Program-made: the position numbers and the translations under genes
From: Myxococcales bacterium
Lineage (GTDB): Bacteria; Myxococcota_A; Polyangia; Fen-1088
Reading direction: 5' to 3'
NCBI GenBank assembly: GCA_022184915.1
Contig: JAGTJU010000001.1
Location: 682,001 to 746,000, forward strand
DNA length: 64,000 nt
Part shown: positions 18,204 through 27,308 of the stretch, piece after piece
Position numbering within the stretch: the stretch's first letter is position 1
How the letters are laid out: each line of letters opens with the position of its first letter
Notes under the pieces: generated by a model
Told to the model about the DNA's origin: nothing
Database searches by the model: none
What the model saw: only the letters and a program-made list of their open reading frames with translations

Positions 18204-21200
18204 ATGAGAAGACTAGCCCAGACCGTTGCCCTGCTGTCCGTCCCTCTCGCGTTTGCCGCCTGCGGTGACGATGTGCAAAGGAGCCTTGTGGCTCCCATCG
18301 TACCGATGGATGGCGGTATCCCAGAGACGGGTTCGGGTGGCGGCGACGCCGGCTGCCCCAGCGCCACCTTCCTCTCCCCGGTGGCCAACGCCAGCCTGAC
18401 CGCTGCCAACGACAAAAACGGCGACTCCTGCGCGGACGGGTTCCAAAGCGATGTCGAGCTGGCCGTTGGAGCGCCTGACGGCACGCCCGTTACGCTCATC
18501 GTGAACCAGCAAGTCGTAGCGGGCCCGGTTCTCGTTTCGGGCGCTTTCGTGCGTTTCCCCAACGTCCAGCTTCCTTCCCAGGGGGCGGCGACTCTGTTCG
18601 CCCAAATCGGATCGGCAGGCTGCTCGGCCTCGGCCATGATCGCAATCGATTGCGGGGTTCCCACCTGCTCGGTGACTAAGCCTGCACTGAGCGCGGGCAA
18701 GCCCAAGCTCAACAGCGCCGATCGTTCGAGCTCCCCGGGGGCTCCTTTCCAGGTGGCCTTCGAAATCACGACGAACGTGGCCGACGGCCAGCCCGTTCGC
18801 CTGGTGGTGGCCCGCAAGGACAACCCTTCCGTCGCCACCACGCTGGAAGGCGTGGCCATGGGAGGCAAGGCAGCTTTCTCTCCCACGCTTTCGCCTCTGA
18901 ACGCTGCCGCCGAAGACCCCGCTATCGCCACTCCGGACACGGTGTTCGAGGTCTTCGCCACCTGCCAGGACGCGAAGGGCGTGGTGGGCATCTCGGCTAA
19001 GGCCGACTACGCAGTGGACGTGACCCCGCCAGCGCTGACCGTGACGGATCCACCTAGCGGCACGTTCTTCGGCCCTCCCGACTCGCAGAGCGAGTTCAAG
19101 CTGAACGCGCAAAACCAATTCAACGTGTGCGCGACCACCACGGCCGCCCACGCGGACGCGACCAACCTTCCTGACGTGCTCGCCAAGGCGCTGAACCTAT
19201 GCGTTCGTCGCGGTATGGCCGCGGAGACCTGCGTGAAGATGGGCGAGGCGGCCATGAAGACCTGCATCCCGGTCACCTGCCCAGGCGGCACACCCTTCGA
19301 CCTCACGATGACCCTCACGGACGCCGCCGGCAACGTGAGCACCCAGACGATCACTCAAATCGCTTGTGCCAGTGAGCTGCCCACTGTCGAAATCGTGGCC
19401 CCGGTCAGCGACAACGACTTCACGGATCCGACGAAGCGGCTGCTGGCGGCAAATGCAGACCAGGTGTTCAAGGACTTGGACCCCAACACCAACGGTGCCC
19501 AAACGAACGTCGTGGCGTGTACAGACAAGGCGGGCGCGAGTGCGGAGCTGCTCGTGGGCCTTGCGGGGGGGCAGTTGGACAAAGTGGGCACGACCGTTTC
19601 GGTAGAACAAGCTACGCAGGGTGAGTGTGCGGATACCAACCTCGGTTTCGTTGCCAAGTGGACCGGGGTCACGCTACCTGAGAGTTCGGTTAACACCTCG
19701 GGTACACTCCTGGCTGCTACGATTTTGCGCGTAAAGGTTACTGATTCGTCCACAGCGGAAAATACAAGTGACCCGACCCAAGTGTGGGTGGACTCGTCCG
19801 CCCCGGTTATTGCGTTCCTCACCCCAAGCGCAGCCGTCCTCTGTGATACTAAGCCTTCGAGCGTGGACATCACGAGCGAACCGATACGGTTCGCCCTCAA
19901 CCAGCCGGTTCTGTCGACGGTACTTACCGTCACCAACGATGGTAGCGGAGCAGTTTCCTACGACACGCCGGTAGTCTCAGGTCTGCAGCTACAGTTCAAC
20001 AATGTCGTTTTCCGCCTGGGCTCGAACGTGGTCACCGCCATTGCGACGGACGTGTCTGGAAACAGAGGCGCGTTGGCGTCGACTTGTCAGTTCCGCGTGG
20101 GCGAAGTTCCTGTGTTGACGTGGCTGGAGCCGGCCCCAAGTCAAAATCTATGTGCAGCTTCGAACAACACGGGCACCTGCGTGCCGGACGCCGATGCGGG
20201 AACACCAGGATGGCAGGGAACCCTCAAGGTTCGCGTCGACCTGTCGGCTATGCCGGCAACATCGGGCGAGGTGGTATTCCGGGTCGGCGATGCTGACCAG
20301 CCTGCCGTCAACATCGGGGCCAACGGCGAAGCGACGCTGGCCAATTTGACGATTCCCGACGGAACTGCTGTTACGCTTAGAGCAACTACATCTGATCTCA
20401 ACGGAACCGGCCCAGGACTAGCGGTTCGGACCGTGATTGTGGACTCCGTACCCCCCGCGGCTCCTACGGAGCTTCTAATCACCGAGAAGAATAGGCGCGA
20501 GACGTCCTTCACCGCTGCTTGGAAGGCCCCCGATGACGGCGGAAAAGCGGCCGCAGGGTACGACTTGCGTTGGTCCAACGCCGGAATGAGTCCAGCAGAC
20601 TACACGACAGCTCAGCCGGTGGTGTTCTCCGGAGCTCCTCAGGCTCCGGGTGGAACTGACCAGATAGACGTGAGTGGGCTCTTCATTGAGCGCGACTACC
20701 ACTTTGGTATCGTGGCGGTCGACGCCGTCGGAAATCGAAGCCCGTTAGCGTCGACGATGCAGCCTGTCCGAGCGAGCTTCCGAACCGCAGTATTCTCTCT
20801 AGAGAGCCCAAGGACCAACGAGCGCTTCGGGGCCGCGGTTGACGGAAGCGCCGATTTGGATGGGGACGGGTTCTTCGACGTTGTGGTCGGATCCGCCGGG
20901 TCTAACTCCGACAACGTCGTCGGAAGGATGGCCATCCTATGGGGGGCGTCGACTACTAGTCTTCAGACGGCTGCGAATAGACGGAAAACACTGATCGTTC
21001 CGAGCAATGCAGATACTGCCTTCGGCACCGATGTCGCCGTAATCGACGTAGATGGTGACGGGAATCGTGACATCGCCGTTTCGACCCTGGTGGGTAAGGT
21101 TGTGGTCATTAAGGGCCGAACACCCGCGCAGTGGGCAGGGCTGAAGGATGGCACCTTGGGTCTCAGTCCGACCGATGTGTATGAAATCACCGGCACTTCA

Positions 21201-22157
21201 GTGGGATGGGGAGAGTCACTTTCTTCGGTAGGAGACTTTGACGGAGACAGCCGACCGGATTTCGTCGTCAGTGGTGTGCGCGCTAACGGCAACCAAGGGA
21301 GCGTGGAGATCATCCTGGGCGAGTCAGGTGGTTTCACGGGAGCCAACCGCATCGTAATTAACGGAACATCGGCAACGTTCTTCATGGGTAGACCCACGCT
21401 CGGTGTCGGTCGCTATTATCCCGGAGGGGGATCTACCTTTCTGGCCACCGCGACCTTTGATCCAAAGTCACCTGAGCGGTACGGACGTGTCTTCGCGTTC
21501 CACGGCCTCGCCCCCGGCCAGGCCTATACGATCGCGGACGCGAAAGCATCCGTCGGAGGTCCTCAGGTAACATCCGGGCTCTTCGGACAGGCCCTGGTGT
21601 CATTAGGGGCATTGGGCGGGGGCCGTTTCGGACTCGGTGCAGGCTCCTACGCTGCGGCGCTTCCGGGAACGTTCGGTCGAGGTTACGTTTCGCTCTCGCT
21701 CTCCACCGTTGCCGAGGGGCCTCTCTCTAGTCAATCAGTACGCGTCTCGAGTTCGGCCACGGCAGCCTCGCCGGACTACTTTGCCCAAATTGCATTCGGG
21801 TCTGTTCTTGAAGGCACCAATGTCGCGCTTCCCTTCGTGGGCGACACCAGGGACACCGCCCTTGGCGATCTGGTCGTAGTCAGTCGGTCCGAGAGTGGCG
21901 GACAACCTGGCAGCGTGTACATCTACGATGGAGCCGCTATATCGGCTGCGAACGGGGATGTTGATTTGGCAAGTGGGGCGACAGTGAGGTTGCCGTTGGC
22001 GAACTACGTCGCGGATTGGAAGCTGGCCTCGTTCTTCCAGGTGACTGGCGGGCTTATTCGCGACTTTGACGGTGACGGTTGGGCCGACTTCGCGGTCGGG
22101 GAGTATCTTAACGACGCTCAGAACCCACTCCCAGGGCGTACAATCGTATTTTGGTAG
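18204..22157 (+). CDS. Large FG-GAP repeat lipoprotein
   Basis: 1317 residues. Lipobox FAAC (residues ~16-19) follows a short signal; GGGAG precedes the ATG. The first ~700 residues are a series of Ig-like beta domains rich in paired cysteines (e.g. DVTPPALTVTDPPSGTFFGP). A fibronectin type III-like segment starts near residue 750 (PPAAPTELLITEKN). The C-terminal third has FG-GAP/VCBS calcium-binding repeats: DLDGDGFFDVVVGS (~883), DVDGDGNRDIAVS (~947), DFDGDSRPDFVVS (~1011) and DFDGDGWADFAVG (~1287), as in integrin-alpha propellers. Likely outer-membrane or surface adhesin. GC content falls from the 5' to the 3' part. Its end overlaps the lasso cyclase start by seven bases, so both are probably co-transcribed; a functional link is unproven. 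Confidence 0.85.
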   Translation: MRRLAQTVALLSVPLAFAACGDDVQRSLVAPIVPMDGGIPETGSGGGDAGCPSATFLSPVANASLTAANDKNGDSCADGFQSDVELAVGAPDGTPVTLIVNQQVVAGPVLVSGAFVRFPNVQLPSQGAATLFAQIGSAGCSASAMIAIDCGVPTCSVTKPALSAGKPKLNSADRSSSPGAPFQVAFEITTNVADGQPVRLVVARKDNPSVATTLEGVAMGGKAAFSPTLSPLNAAAEDPAIATPDTVFEVFATCQDAKGVVGISAKADYAVDVTPPALTVTDPPSGTFFGPPDSQSEFKLNAQNQFNVCATTTAAHADATNLPDVLAKALNLCVRRGMAAETCVKMGEAAMKTCIPVTCPGGTPFDLTMTLTDAAGNVSTQTITQIACASELPTVEIVAPVSDNDFTDPTKRLLAANADQVFKDLDPNTNGAQTNVVACTDKAGASAELLVGLAGGQLDKVGTTVSVEQATQGECADTNLGFVAKWTGVTLPESSVNTSGTLLAATILRVKVTDSSTAENTSDPTQVWVDSSAPVIAFLTPSAAVLCDTKPSSVDITSEPIRFALNQPVLSTVLTVTNDGSGAVSYDTPVVSGLQLQFNNVVFRLGSNVVTAIATDVSGNRGALASTCQFRVGEVPVLTWLEPAPSQNLCAASNNTGTCVPDADAGTPGWQGTLKVRVDLSAMPATSGEVVFRVGDADQPAVNIGANGEATLANLTIPDGTAVTLRATTSDLNGTGPGLAVRTVIVDSVPPAAPTELLITEKNRRETSFTAAWKAPDDGGKAAAGYDLRWSNAGMSPADYTTAQPVVFSGAPQAPGGTDQIDVSGLFIERDYHFGIVAVDAVGNRSPLASTMQPVRASFRTAVFSLESPRTNERFGAAVDGSADLDGDGFFDVVVGSAGSNSDNVVGRMAILWGASTTSLQTAANRRKTLIVPSNADTAFGTDVAVIDVDGDGNRDIAVSTLVGKVVVIKGRTPAQWAGLKDGTLGLSPTDVYEITGTSVGWGESLSSVGDFDGDSRPDFVVSGVRANGNQGSVEIILGESGGFTGANRIVINGTSATFFMGRPTLGVGRYYPGGGSTFLATATFDPKSPERYGRVFAFHGLAPGQAYTIADAKASVGGPQVTSGLFGQALVSLGALGGGRFGLGAGSYAAALPGTFGRGYVSLSLSTVAEGPLSSQSVRVSSSATAASPDYFAQIAFGSVLEGTNVALPFVGDTRDTALGDLVVVSRSESGGQPGSVYIYDGAAISAANGDVDLASGATVRLPLANYVADWKLASFFQVTGGLIRDFDGDGWADFAVGEYLNDAQNPLPGRTIVFW

Positions 22158-23899
22158 TAGGCGAAGGATCAGAACGCCGGGGAACGATCTTCTTGTTCGG
22201 GCAAGACCCGAGATCGTTGCCTGGTGTTCAACGACGTCTCTCCGGATTGGGTTTCGATACTGCTCGCCCCCTTATAGATCAGCGAACGAGCCGCCACTTC
22301 TTGCTGGCCGTCTGTGGTGCTTCTGAGGTCTCGAGGTGGCGATTCCGGCATGGAGAGTCGTTCGGGATAGCGACGACGGGCTCGGTTTCACTTCCAGAAG
22401 GGCAGCCAGCCAGACCTTCGTACTTGCCAACTCTTGCACGTACGCTCGAGGGGACAGGAGCTGCGATCGGATGGGAGTTGGAGACGGGTACTGTCAGTCT
22501 TCTTCGTGACCCGATGGGGTTTGCGACACTCTACTGCTCGACCACCGATCCCGGATTTATCGTCGCAGACGATCCGCATAGCATCGCGGCTTTCCTTGCG
22601 CCGGGCGTAACCCCTGACGCCGGAGCAATCGTCCGCTTCCTTTCTAGAAGACTCGATTGCCACGGGCTTTTCATCCGCGAGATGCAACCTGTCGCTCCCG
22701 GCCATTTGACTTACTGGTATCAAGGGCGCCTATCGAGACGACGCTATTGGGACCTCAGAATAGATGCGGAGCGCTCGTCCGTATCCCCTCATGAGGTTGT
22801 CGAGGAGTTATGGCTGCGGCTGAGGCAGAGCGTAAGCCGAAACATTGCGGGAGCAAGAACGGTGGCGACCGAGCTGAGCGGCGGTCTTGACTCGTCAGGG
22901 GTGACCTTAGCTCTGAATGAACTCTTCTCGGAAGGCTGGGGGCCTTCTCGGGGCGTCGCCGTGTCGGCGAGATATCCTGGTCTTCCCTGCGACGAATCCA
23001 AGCGATTCGAGCACATCAGGCAACTGCTTTCGCTTGAGCGAGCGGAATGGAACGGATGCCAATTGGGGATCGCGGAGTTCGCCGCGCCTGGGGTTGCCTG
23101 GCCCGACGAATCCGGCTTGGCAGTCCTCGGGCACCGCGAACGGGCTCTGGTCGAGACACTGGGTGCGGATTCTCTATTGAGTGGGTTTGGCGGAGACCAA
23201 GTCTTTGACGATCGTACACTCGTTCCCGACCTCCTTCGCGTGGGGGATGTGACGGGAGCGTGTCAAGCCGTGGGGAGCGGACCTCATCGCTTGCGCGCCT
23301 TAGCTGGCCAAATCTTGCGGCAGATCATTCCGGCCGTTGGAAGTAGCGGCTCGTTCGGACTTCCTCGATGGTCTATGTGTACCAAAACGGAACCAGCAGC
23401 CAGTCAGCCCACAGTGAGACTGGCCCCGGGCCCCAACCTCACGGGCCGGCTAGTCTTCTCAACCGTCACGCAGCCATCGATGACGTGCTACGTCGACAAA
23501 AAACGGGTGTCCTGGGGACGGCGAGGGGTTAGTTGGTGTCCTGTGCTTCTTGACGCGAGCTTGATATCTTGGATCGCCGCACTCCACCCAAGTTCTCGGT
23601 TTCCCTCCCCACACTGGCGCAGTCTATGGCGCGAGGCATTGGCGAGGCGCATTCCAGGAGACTGGGCTTATGGACGATCGAAAATGGACATGACGCCTGT
23701 GGTCATAGAAAATGTCAAAAGAATGTCTGGATTGATAAGGGATACATTCTCTGGCCAGCGGGTTCGGTCTGCAGAGTACTTCGACGTTCCAGCCCTTCGA
23801 GCGGATCTTGAGAGCTTTACCCAAAGCCCAGATCTCCGCCGAGCATTTTGGCTTTCAGCCGCTCTCGCCGTGGAGCTCTGGCTTCGCAAGTTGAGCTAG
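22151..23899 (+). CDS. Lasso peptide macrocyclase (asparagine synthetase-like, C protein)
   Basis: 582 residues. The C-terminal two thirds are an asparagine-synthase-type domain with the ATP pyrophosphatase loop SGGLDSS (residues 243-249) and later SLLSGFGGDQVFDDR, the conserved downstream loop. The N-terminal part has the glutaminase-like fold layout (DPMGFATLYC, PGHLTYWYQGRL) but no catalytic Cys at position 2, as expected for lasso cyclases such as McjC. In the family the enzyme adenylates an Asp/Glu side chain of the core and closes the macrolactam with the new N-terminal amine. The TTG start at 22151 overlaps the upstream stop; a TTG 14 codons later is an alternative. Codon use is much less GC-rich than in the flanking genes. 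The precursor follows after 17 bases. Confidence 0.85.
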   Translation: MVVGEGSERRGTIFLFGQDPRSLPGVQRRLSGLGFDTARPLIDQRTSRHFLLAVCGASEVSRWRFRHGESFGIATTGSVSLPEGQPARPSYLPTLARTLEGTGAAIGWELETGTVSLLRDPMGFATLYCSTTDPGFIVADDPHSIAAFLAPGVTPDAGAIVRFLSRRLDCHGLFIREMQPVAPGHLTYWYQGRLSRRRYWDLRIDAERSSVSPHEVVEELWLRLRQSVSRNIAGARTVATELSGGLDSSGVTLALNELFSEGWGPSRGVAVSARYPGLPCDESKRFEHIRQLLSLERAEWNGCQLGIAEFAAPGVAWPDESGLAVLGHRERALVETLGADSLLSGFGGDQVFDDRTLVPDLLRVGDVTGACQAVGSGPHRLRALAGQILRQIIPAVGSSGSFGLPRWSMCTKTEPAASQPTVRLAPGPNLTGRLVFSTVTQPSMTCYVDKKRVSWGRRGVSWCPVLLDASLISWIAALHPSSRFPSPHWRSLWREALARRIPGDWAYGRSKMDMTPVVIENVKRMSGLIRDTFSGQRVRSAEYFDVPALRADLESFTQSPDLRRAFWLSAALAVELWLRKLS

Positions 23900-23916
23900 G
23901 GTATCATCACGGCGTC

Positions 23917-24090
23917 ATGAGAAGAGAACCTGAGGAGCGGATCGAATCGTCGCCTGCCTCGGAGCATAGTGAGGCGTCGTTGACGTACTCTCCTCCGAAG
24001 GTGCAGCTGGTTGGAAACATCAGGAATTTGGTCGCGGGAAGCGACTTTTCGGAAACCGACGGTGATGGAACGGGTGTGTTCGGGGGCTAA
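23917..24090 (+). CDS. Lasso peptide precursor (A)
   Basis: 57 residues. The leader carries the lasso recognition motif YxxPxLxxxGxxxxx(T): Tyr24, Pro27, Val29 (for Leu), Gly33 and Val39 (for the usual Thr at -2), then Ala40. Cleavage after Ala40 gives the 17-residue core GSDFSETDGDGTGVFGG. Gly1 and Asp8 would form an 8-residue macrolactam ring, leaving the tail GDGTGVFGG with Phe15 as the only bulky residue. ATG 23917 is favoured; an in-frame upstream ATG at 23848 lies inside the cyclase gene. The gene sits between cyclase and leader peptidase, as expected for a precursor. The family is clear from motif and context; ring size and cleavage site are inference. Confidence 0.82.
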   Translation: MRREPEERIESSPASEHSEASLTYSPPKVQLVGNIRNLVAGSDFSETDGDGTGVFGG

Positions 24091-24116
24091 CGATAAGGGC
24101 TATAGGGTGTCCCAAC

Positions 24117-24482
24117 GTGGCAACCGGATTCTCCGTCGTGTCGATGTTGGAGACCCCTTTGGTCGTGTGCCGCTTGAGAACCATACAAAAGCTCGTGGGG
24201 CCGGTTAAGGCCATAGACTATGCCCGGCGTAGAAATCTCGGATTTCCTAGGGTGAGGATTCTTGAACGGCTCCTCGCGGGCGTGATTAGGGCCGAGGGAC
24301 ACAGGGGAGCTTGCTACCGGCAAGTCCTCCTCGAGACGTTGCTGTTCGCTGATTCCAGAGATCGCACGGTTAAGCTGGGGTTGAGGCGTGGAAAGCTCGG
24401 TCACGTCTGGTTCCAAGGCGCTGACGGCGGACCGACGCAGGATGACGGGAGCTACGACCTCGTCCTTACCTTCTCTCCCTAG
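24117..24482 (+). CDS. Lasso peptide leader peptidase (B2, transglutaminase-like)
   Basis: 121 residues from GTG 24117, the first usable start after an in-frame stop at 24063. It matches the lasso B2 protein family (transglutaminase-like cysteine protease): catalytic Cys66 in GACYRQVLLETLLF, the VKLGLRRG strand, and catalytic His96 in LGHVWFQG, with an acidic residue shortly after as third member. B2 removes the leader once B1 has delivered the precursor, freeing Gly1 for cyclisation. It begins 26 bases after the precursor and ends 8 bases from the converging kinase-like gene, leaving almost no terminator room. Confidence 0.85.
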   Translation: MATGFSVVSMLETPLVVCRLRTIQKLVGPVKAIDYARRRNLGFPRVRILERLLAGVIRAEGHRGACYRQVLLETLLFADSRDRTVKLGLRRGKLGHVWFQGADGGPTQDDGSYDLVLTFSP

Positions 24483-24490
24483 CGAAAGCA

Positions 24491-25531
24491 TCAGACCATC
24501 AAGTCCCGGGCCAAGTTTCGCGTGGCGTGCCGCAGTGACTCGAGGCCCAAAGGGACGACGAGTCGAGCAATTGGGACCTCCATGATCAGGTCGCGTACCC
24601 AGGTGAACTTTTGTACCCAGCCTTCCCGCGAGTTCAATCCGGTGAAGGTCTGCTTGAGGACGAAGGATAGAGCTTCGGGACGCTCCATGTTAAGCATCGT
24701 GATGTCTTGAGAATCCCTCTGGCGGTCGAGCTCGTGCAAGAAAAGAACCTTCTGGATTGGGATGACGGGCCCCGATGCGGCAAGTCTCAGAGCTCTTGTC
24801 GTTCCGGTGCCCCGAATCAGGCTCTCGCAAGCCCCATCGATCCAATCCCGGATGAACGACTCCGCTCCTGCGAAGAATGCGCAGTGGCTGCGACCGCTAT
24901 CGAGCACCAATTTATCTTCGCTGAGCACAAAACCGCCGACGGCTTCGCTTAGCATTTTCGCCATCGTCGTCTTGCCAGCTCCGCTATGGCCCGAGAAAAC
25001 GATGGCTGAACCGCCGACCGCAACGGCTGCCGCGTGAAGCGCAGGGAATCCCATCATGGCCAACAGATTGGGCGCCAAAGTCCAGAGATGCCTCCGCCAT
25101 ACGTCCATTGTAAGGAGTCTTCTTGGCCGCAGAAGCAGTTCCTCGGGAACGAAATCGAAAAGGGGTGACTGACCATATCGGAACCCTACGAGGCCGTGCT
25201 CCGGGGCATCAATGCCGTAGAGGTAGTCCGGAGACGCTCTGTCAGGCTTTTGAGAATTTCCATCGGCCACTAACGACAGCGCGTTGTGGACGGCGCGTCG
25301 CGCCTCGTCAGGGTGGATACGCGCTTCACGCGATAGTCGTTCCACCATCTCCTCACAGGTCCGCCCCTCCAGATGCGCTTTCCAGAGCCATGCGGCGGTT
25401 GCGTTCATCGTGAACAGTTGGCCCGATTGAAGATCGAGGAGGACAGCTCCCTCACCGTCGGCTTTCCCGAACTGCGCGAACGCGAATGAGCCAACTATGG
25501 CAGTCGCACAATCTTGAGTTACCGCTCGCAT
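24491..25531 (-). CDS. HPr kinase-like protein with N-terminal PqqD-like domain
   Basis: 346 residues. Residues ~25-90 form a PqqD-like peptide-binding domain (VLLDLQSGQLFTMNATAAWLW and a helical tail). Residues ~160-346 resemble HPr kinase/phosphorylase P-loop proteins: HAAAVAVGGSAIVFSGHSGAGKTTMAKML (Walker A at 181-189) and FVLSEDKLVLD with the acidic pair at 205-206. HprK-like enzymes in some lasso clusters (paeninodin type) phosphorylate the core's C-terminal Ser. This core ends in Gly, so another Ser/Thr or another role is implied. ATG 25531 lies one base after the B1 stop (TGAAATG), which decides the start. The fused PqqD-like domain could give the kinase its own leader binding. Confidence 0.8.
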   Translation of the reverse strand: MRAVTQDCATAIVGSFAFAQFGKADGEGAVLLDLQSGQLFTMNATAAWLWKAHLEGRTCEEMVERLSREARIHPDEARRAVHNALSLVADGNSQKPDRASPDYLYGIDAPEHGLVGFRYGQSPLFDFVPEELLLRPRRLLTMDVWRRHLWTLAPNLLAMMGFPALHAAAVAVGGSAIVFSGHSGAGKTTMAKMLSEAVGGFVLSEDKLVLDSGRSHCAFFAGAESFIRDWIDGACESLIRGTGTTRALRLAASGPVIPIQKVLFLHELDRQRDSQDITMLNMERPEALSFVLKQTFTGLNSREGWVQKFTWVRDLIMEVPIARLVVPLGLESLRHATRNLARDLMV

Positions 25532-25532
25532 T

Positions 25533-25838
25533 TCATTCAATCCGGGTTGCAAGTCTGAGCAAACCAACGCGTTGCAGCTGGCGGACAAACTCAATCACAT
25601 CGGCCAGTACCCTCTCTCGGCTTACACCTTCATCAGAGGTGAGTTGCGCGACCACTTCTTCAACGGAAGAACCCGCTGACAATGCTTCCCAGACACGTCG
25701 TCCACCCTGGTTGAGCTCGTAACAGTCACCCGACGATATGTGAACGAGCATTAGTACGTCGCCTACTGCTTTGGACACGAGGGACTCGCAGGGTAGACAC
25801 GTGCGTGCCAGTTCATCCGGACTATTTCTTGAATCCAT
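25533..25838 (-). CDS. PqqD-like leader-binding protein (lasso B1)
   Basis: 101 residues with a PqqD-type RiPP recognition fold: DVLMLVHISSGDCYELNQGGRRVWEAL (beta strands and the first helix) and SVEEVVAQLTSDEGVSRERVLADVIEFVRQL (winged-helix part). B1 proteins bind the leader peptide and present it to the B2 protease. It is transcribed toward B2 with the kinase-like gene one base behind, so these two form an operon converging on cyclase-precursor-B2. No strong ribosome-binding site is visible before ATG 25838. Confidence 0.82.
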   Translation of the reverse strand: MDSRNSPDELARTCLPCESLVSKAVGDVLMLVHISSGDCYELNQGGRRVWEALSAGSSVEEVVAQLTSDEGVSRERVLADVIEFVRQLQRVGLLRLATRIE

Positions 25839-26338
25839 GAGGAATAAGTCGCTCTTCTGCCGAAGACTTCGCCGGTACCACGTCCGCTATGGCCCAAAAG
25901 GTTCAGGTTCGGCTACGCCGAAAACGAGCAAGAGGCTCTAGAGGCCAATGAAGGCGAGCAGAACCTATCTCTACGCTCCGCCTTCCTCCATTCCTTTCTC
26001 ATCCGCCTGTCGCACTGAGCCCCCCAACCCACCCCTCACAATTCCTCCACCCCGATCGCCTCGACCCCTTCACCCATGGGTGGATGCCGTCGCAGGAAGG
26101 CCTCCGGGTCCGATTCTGCCTGGAGCGCTTCCGAGGGTAGATCCAGGGATACGTACTCCCTGCCGGGCAAGACCCTCCGAACCAGCGACGTTTTGCCCGT
26201 TTGCCGCGCGCCCGTGACCAACACCACCGGCCGGCTTGCCACCAGCCTGCGGAATTCTTCTTCCTGAGCGCGCGGTATCCACATTCAGATCATGCAATTT
26301 ACACGATCTCATCGAACAAATTACGACGCTCCGCGTCT
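25839..26338. other. AT-richer intergenic region with gene remnant
   Basis: About 500 bases between lasso B1 and etfA. Apart from the truncated ATPase (26036-26284) I see no gene. It should hold the promoter of the B1-kinase pair. It marks the right edge of the low-GC block; GC rises sharply at etfA. Confidence 0.4.
26036..26284 (-). pseudogene. Truncated AAA-type ATPase (DUF4143-like) remnant
   Basis: 82 residues starting [14 protein letters not shown], followed by [19 protein letters not shown] (Walker A) and [22 protein letters not shown]. This is the N-terminal part of the common ~400-residue AAA/DUF4143 ATPases. The Walker B strand expected after this point is missing and the frame ends after an unrelated tail, so the rest has been deleted. 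Probably non-functional; it may be a scar from the event that brought in the lasso genes. Confidence 0.65.
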
Positions 26339-27298
<960 letters not shown>

Positions 27299-27308
27299 GA
27301 CGACCTCC

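Noticed and set aside
23848-23916. Longer form of the lasso precursor starting inside the cyclase gene
   Set aside because: The extra 23 residues are an out-of-frame reading of the cyclase end; ATG 23917 gives a normal leader length.
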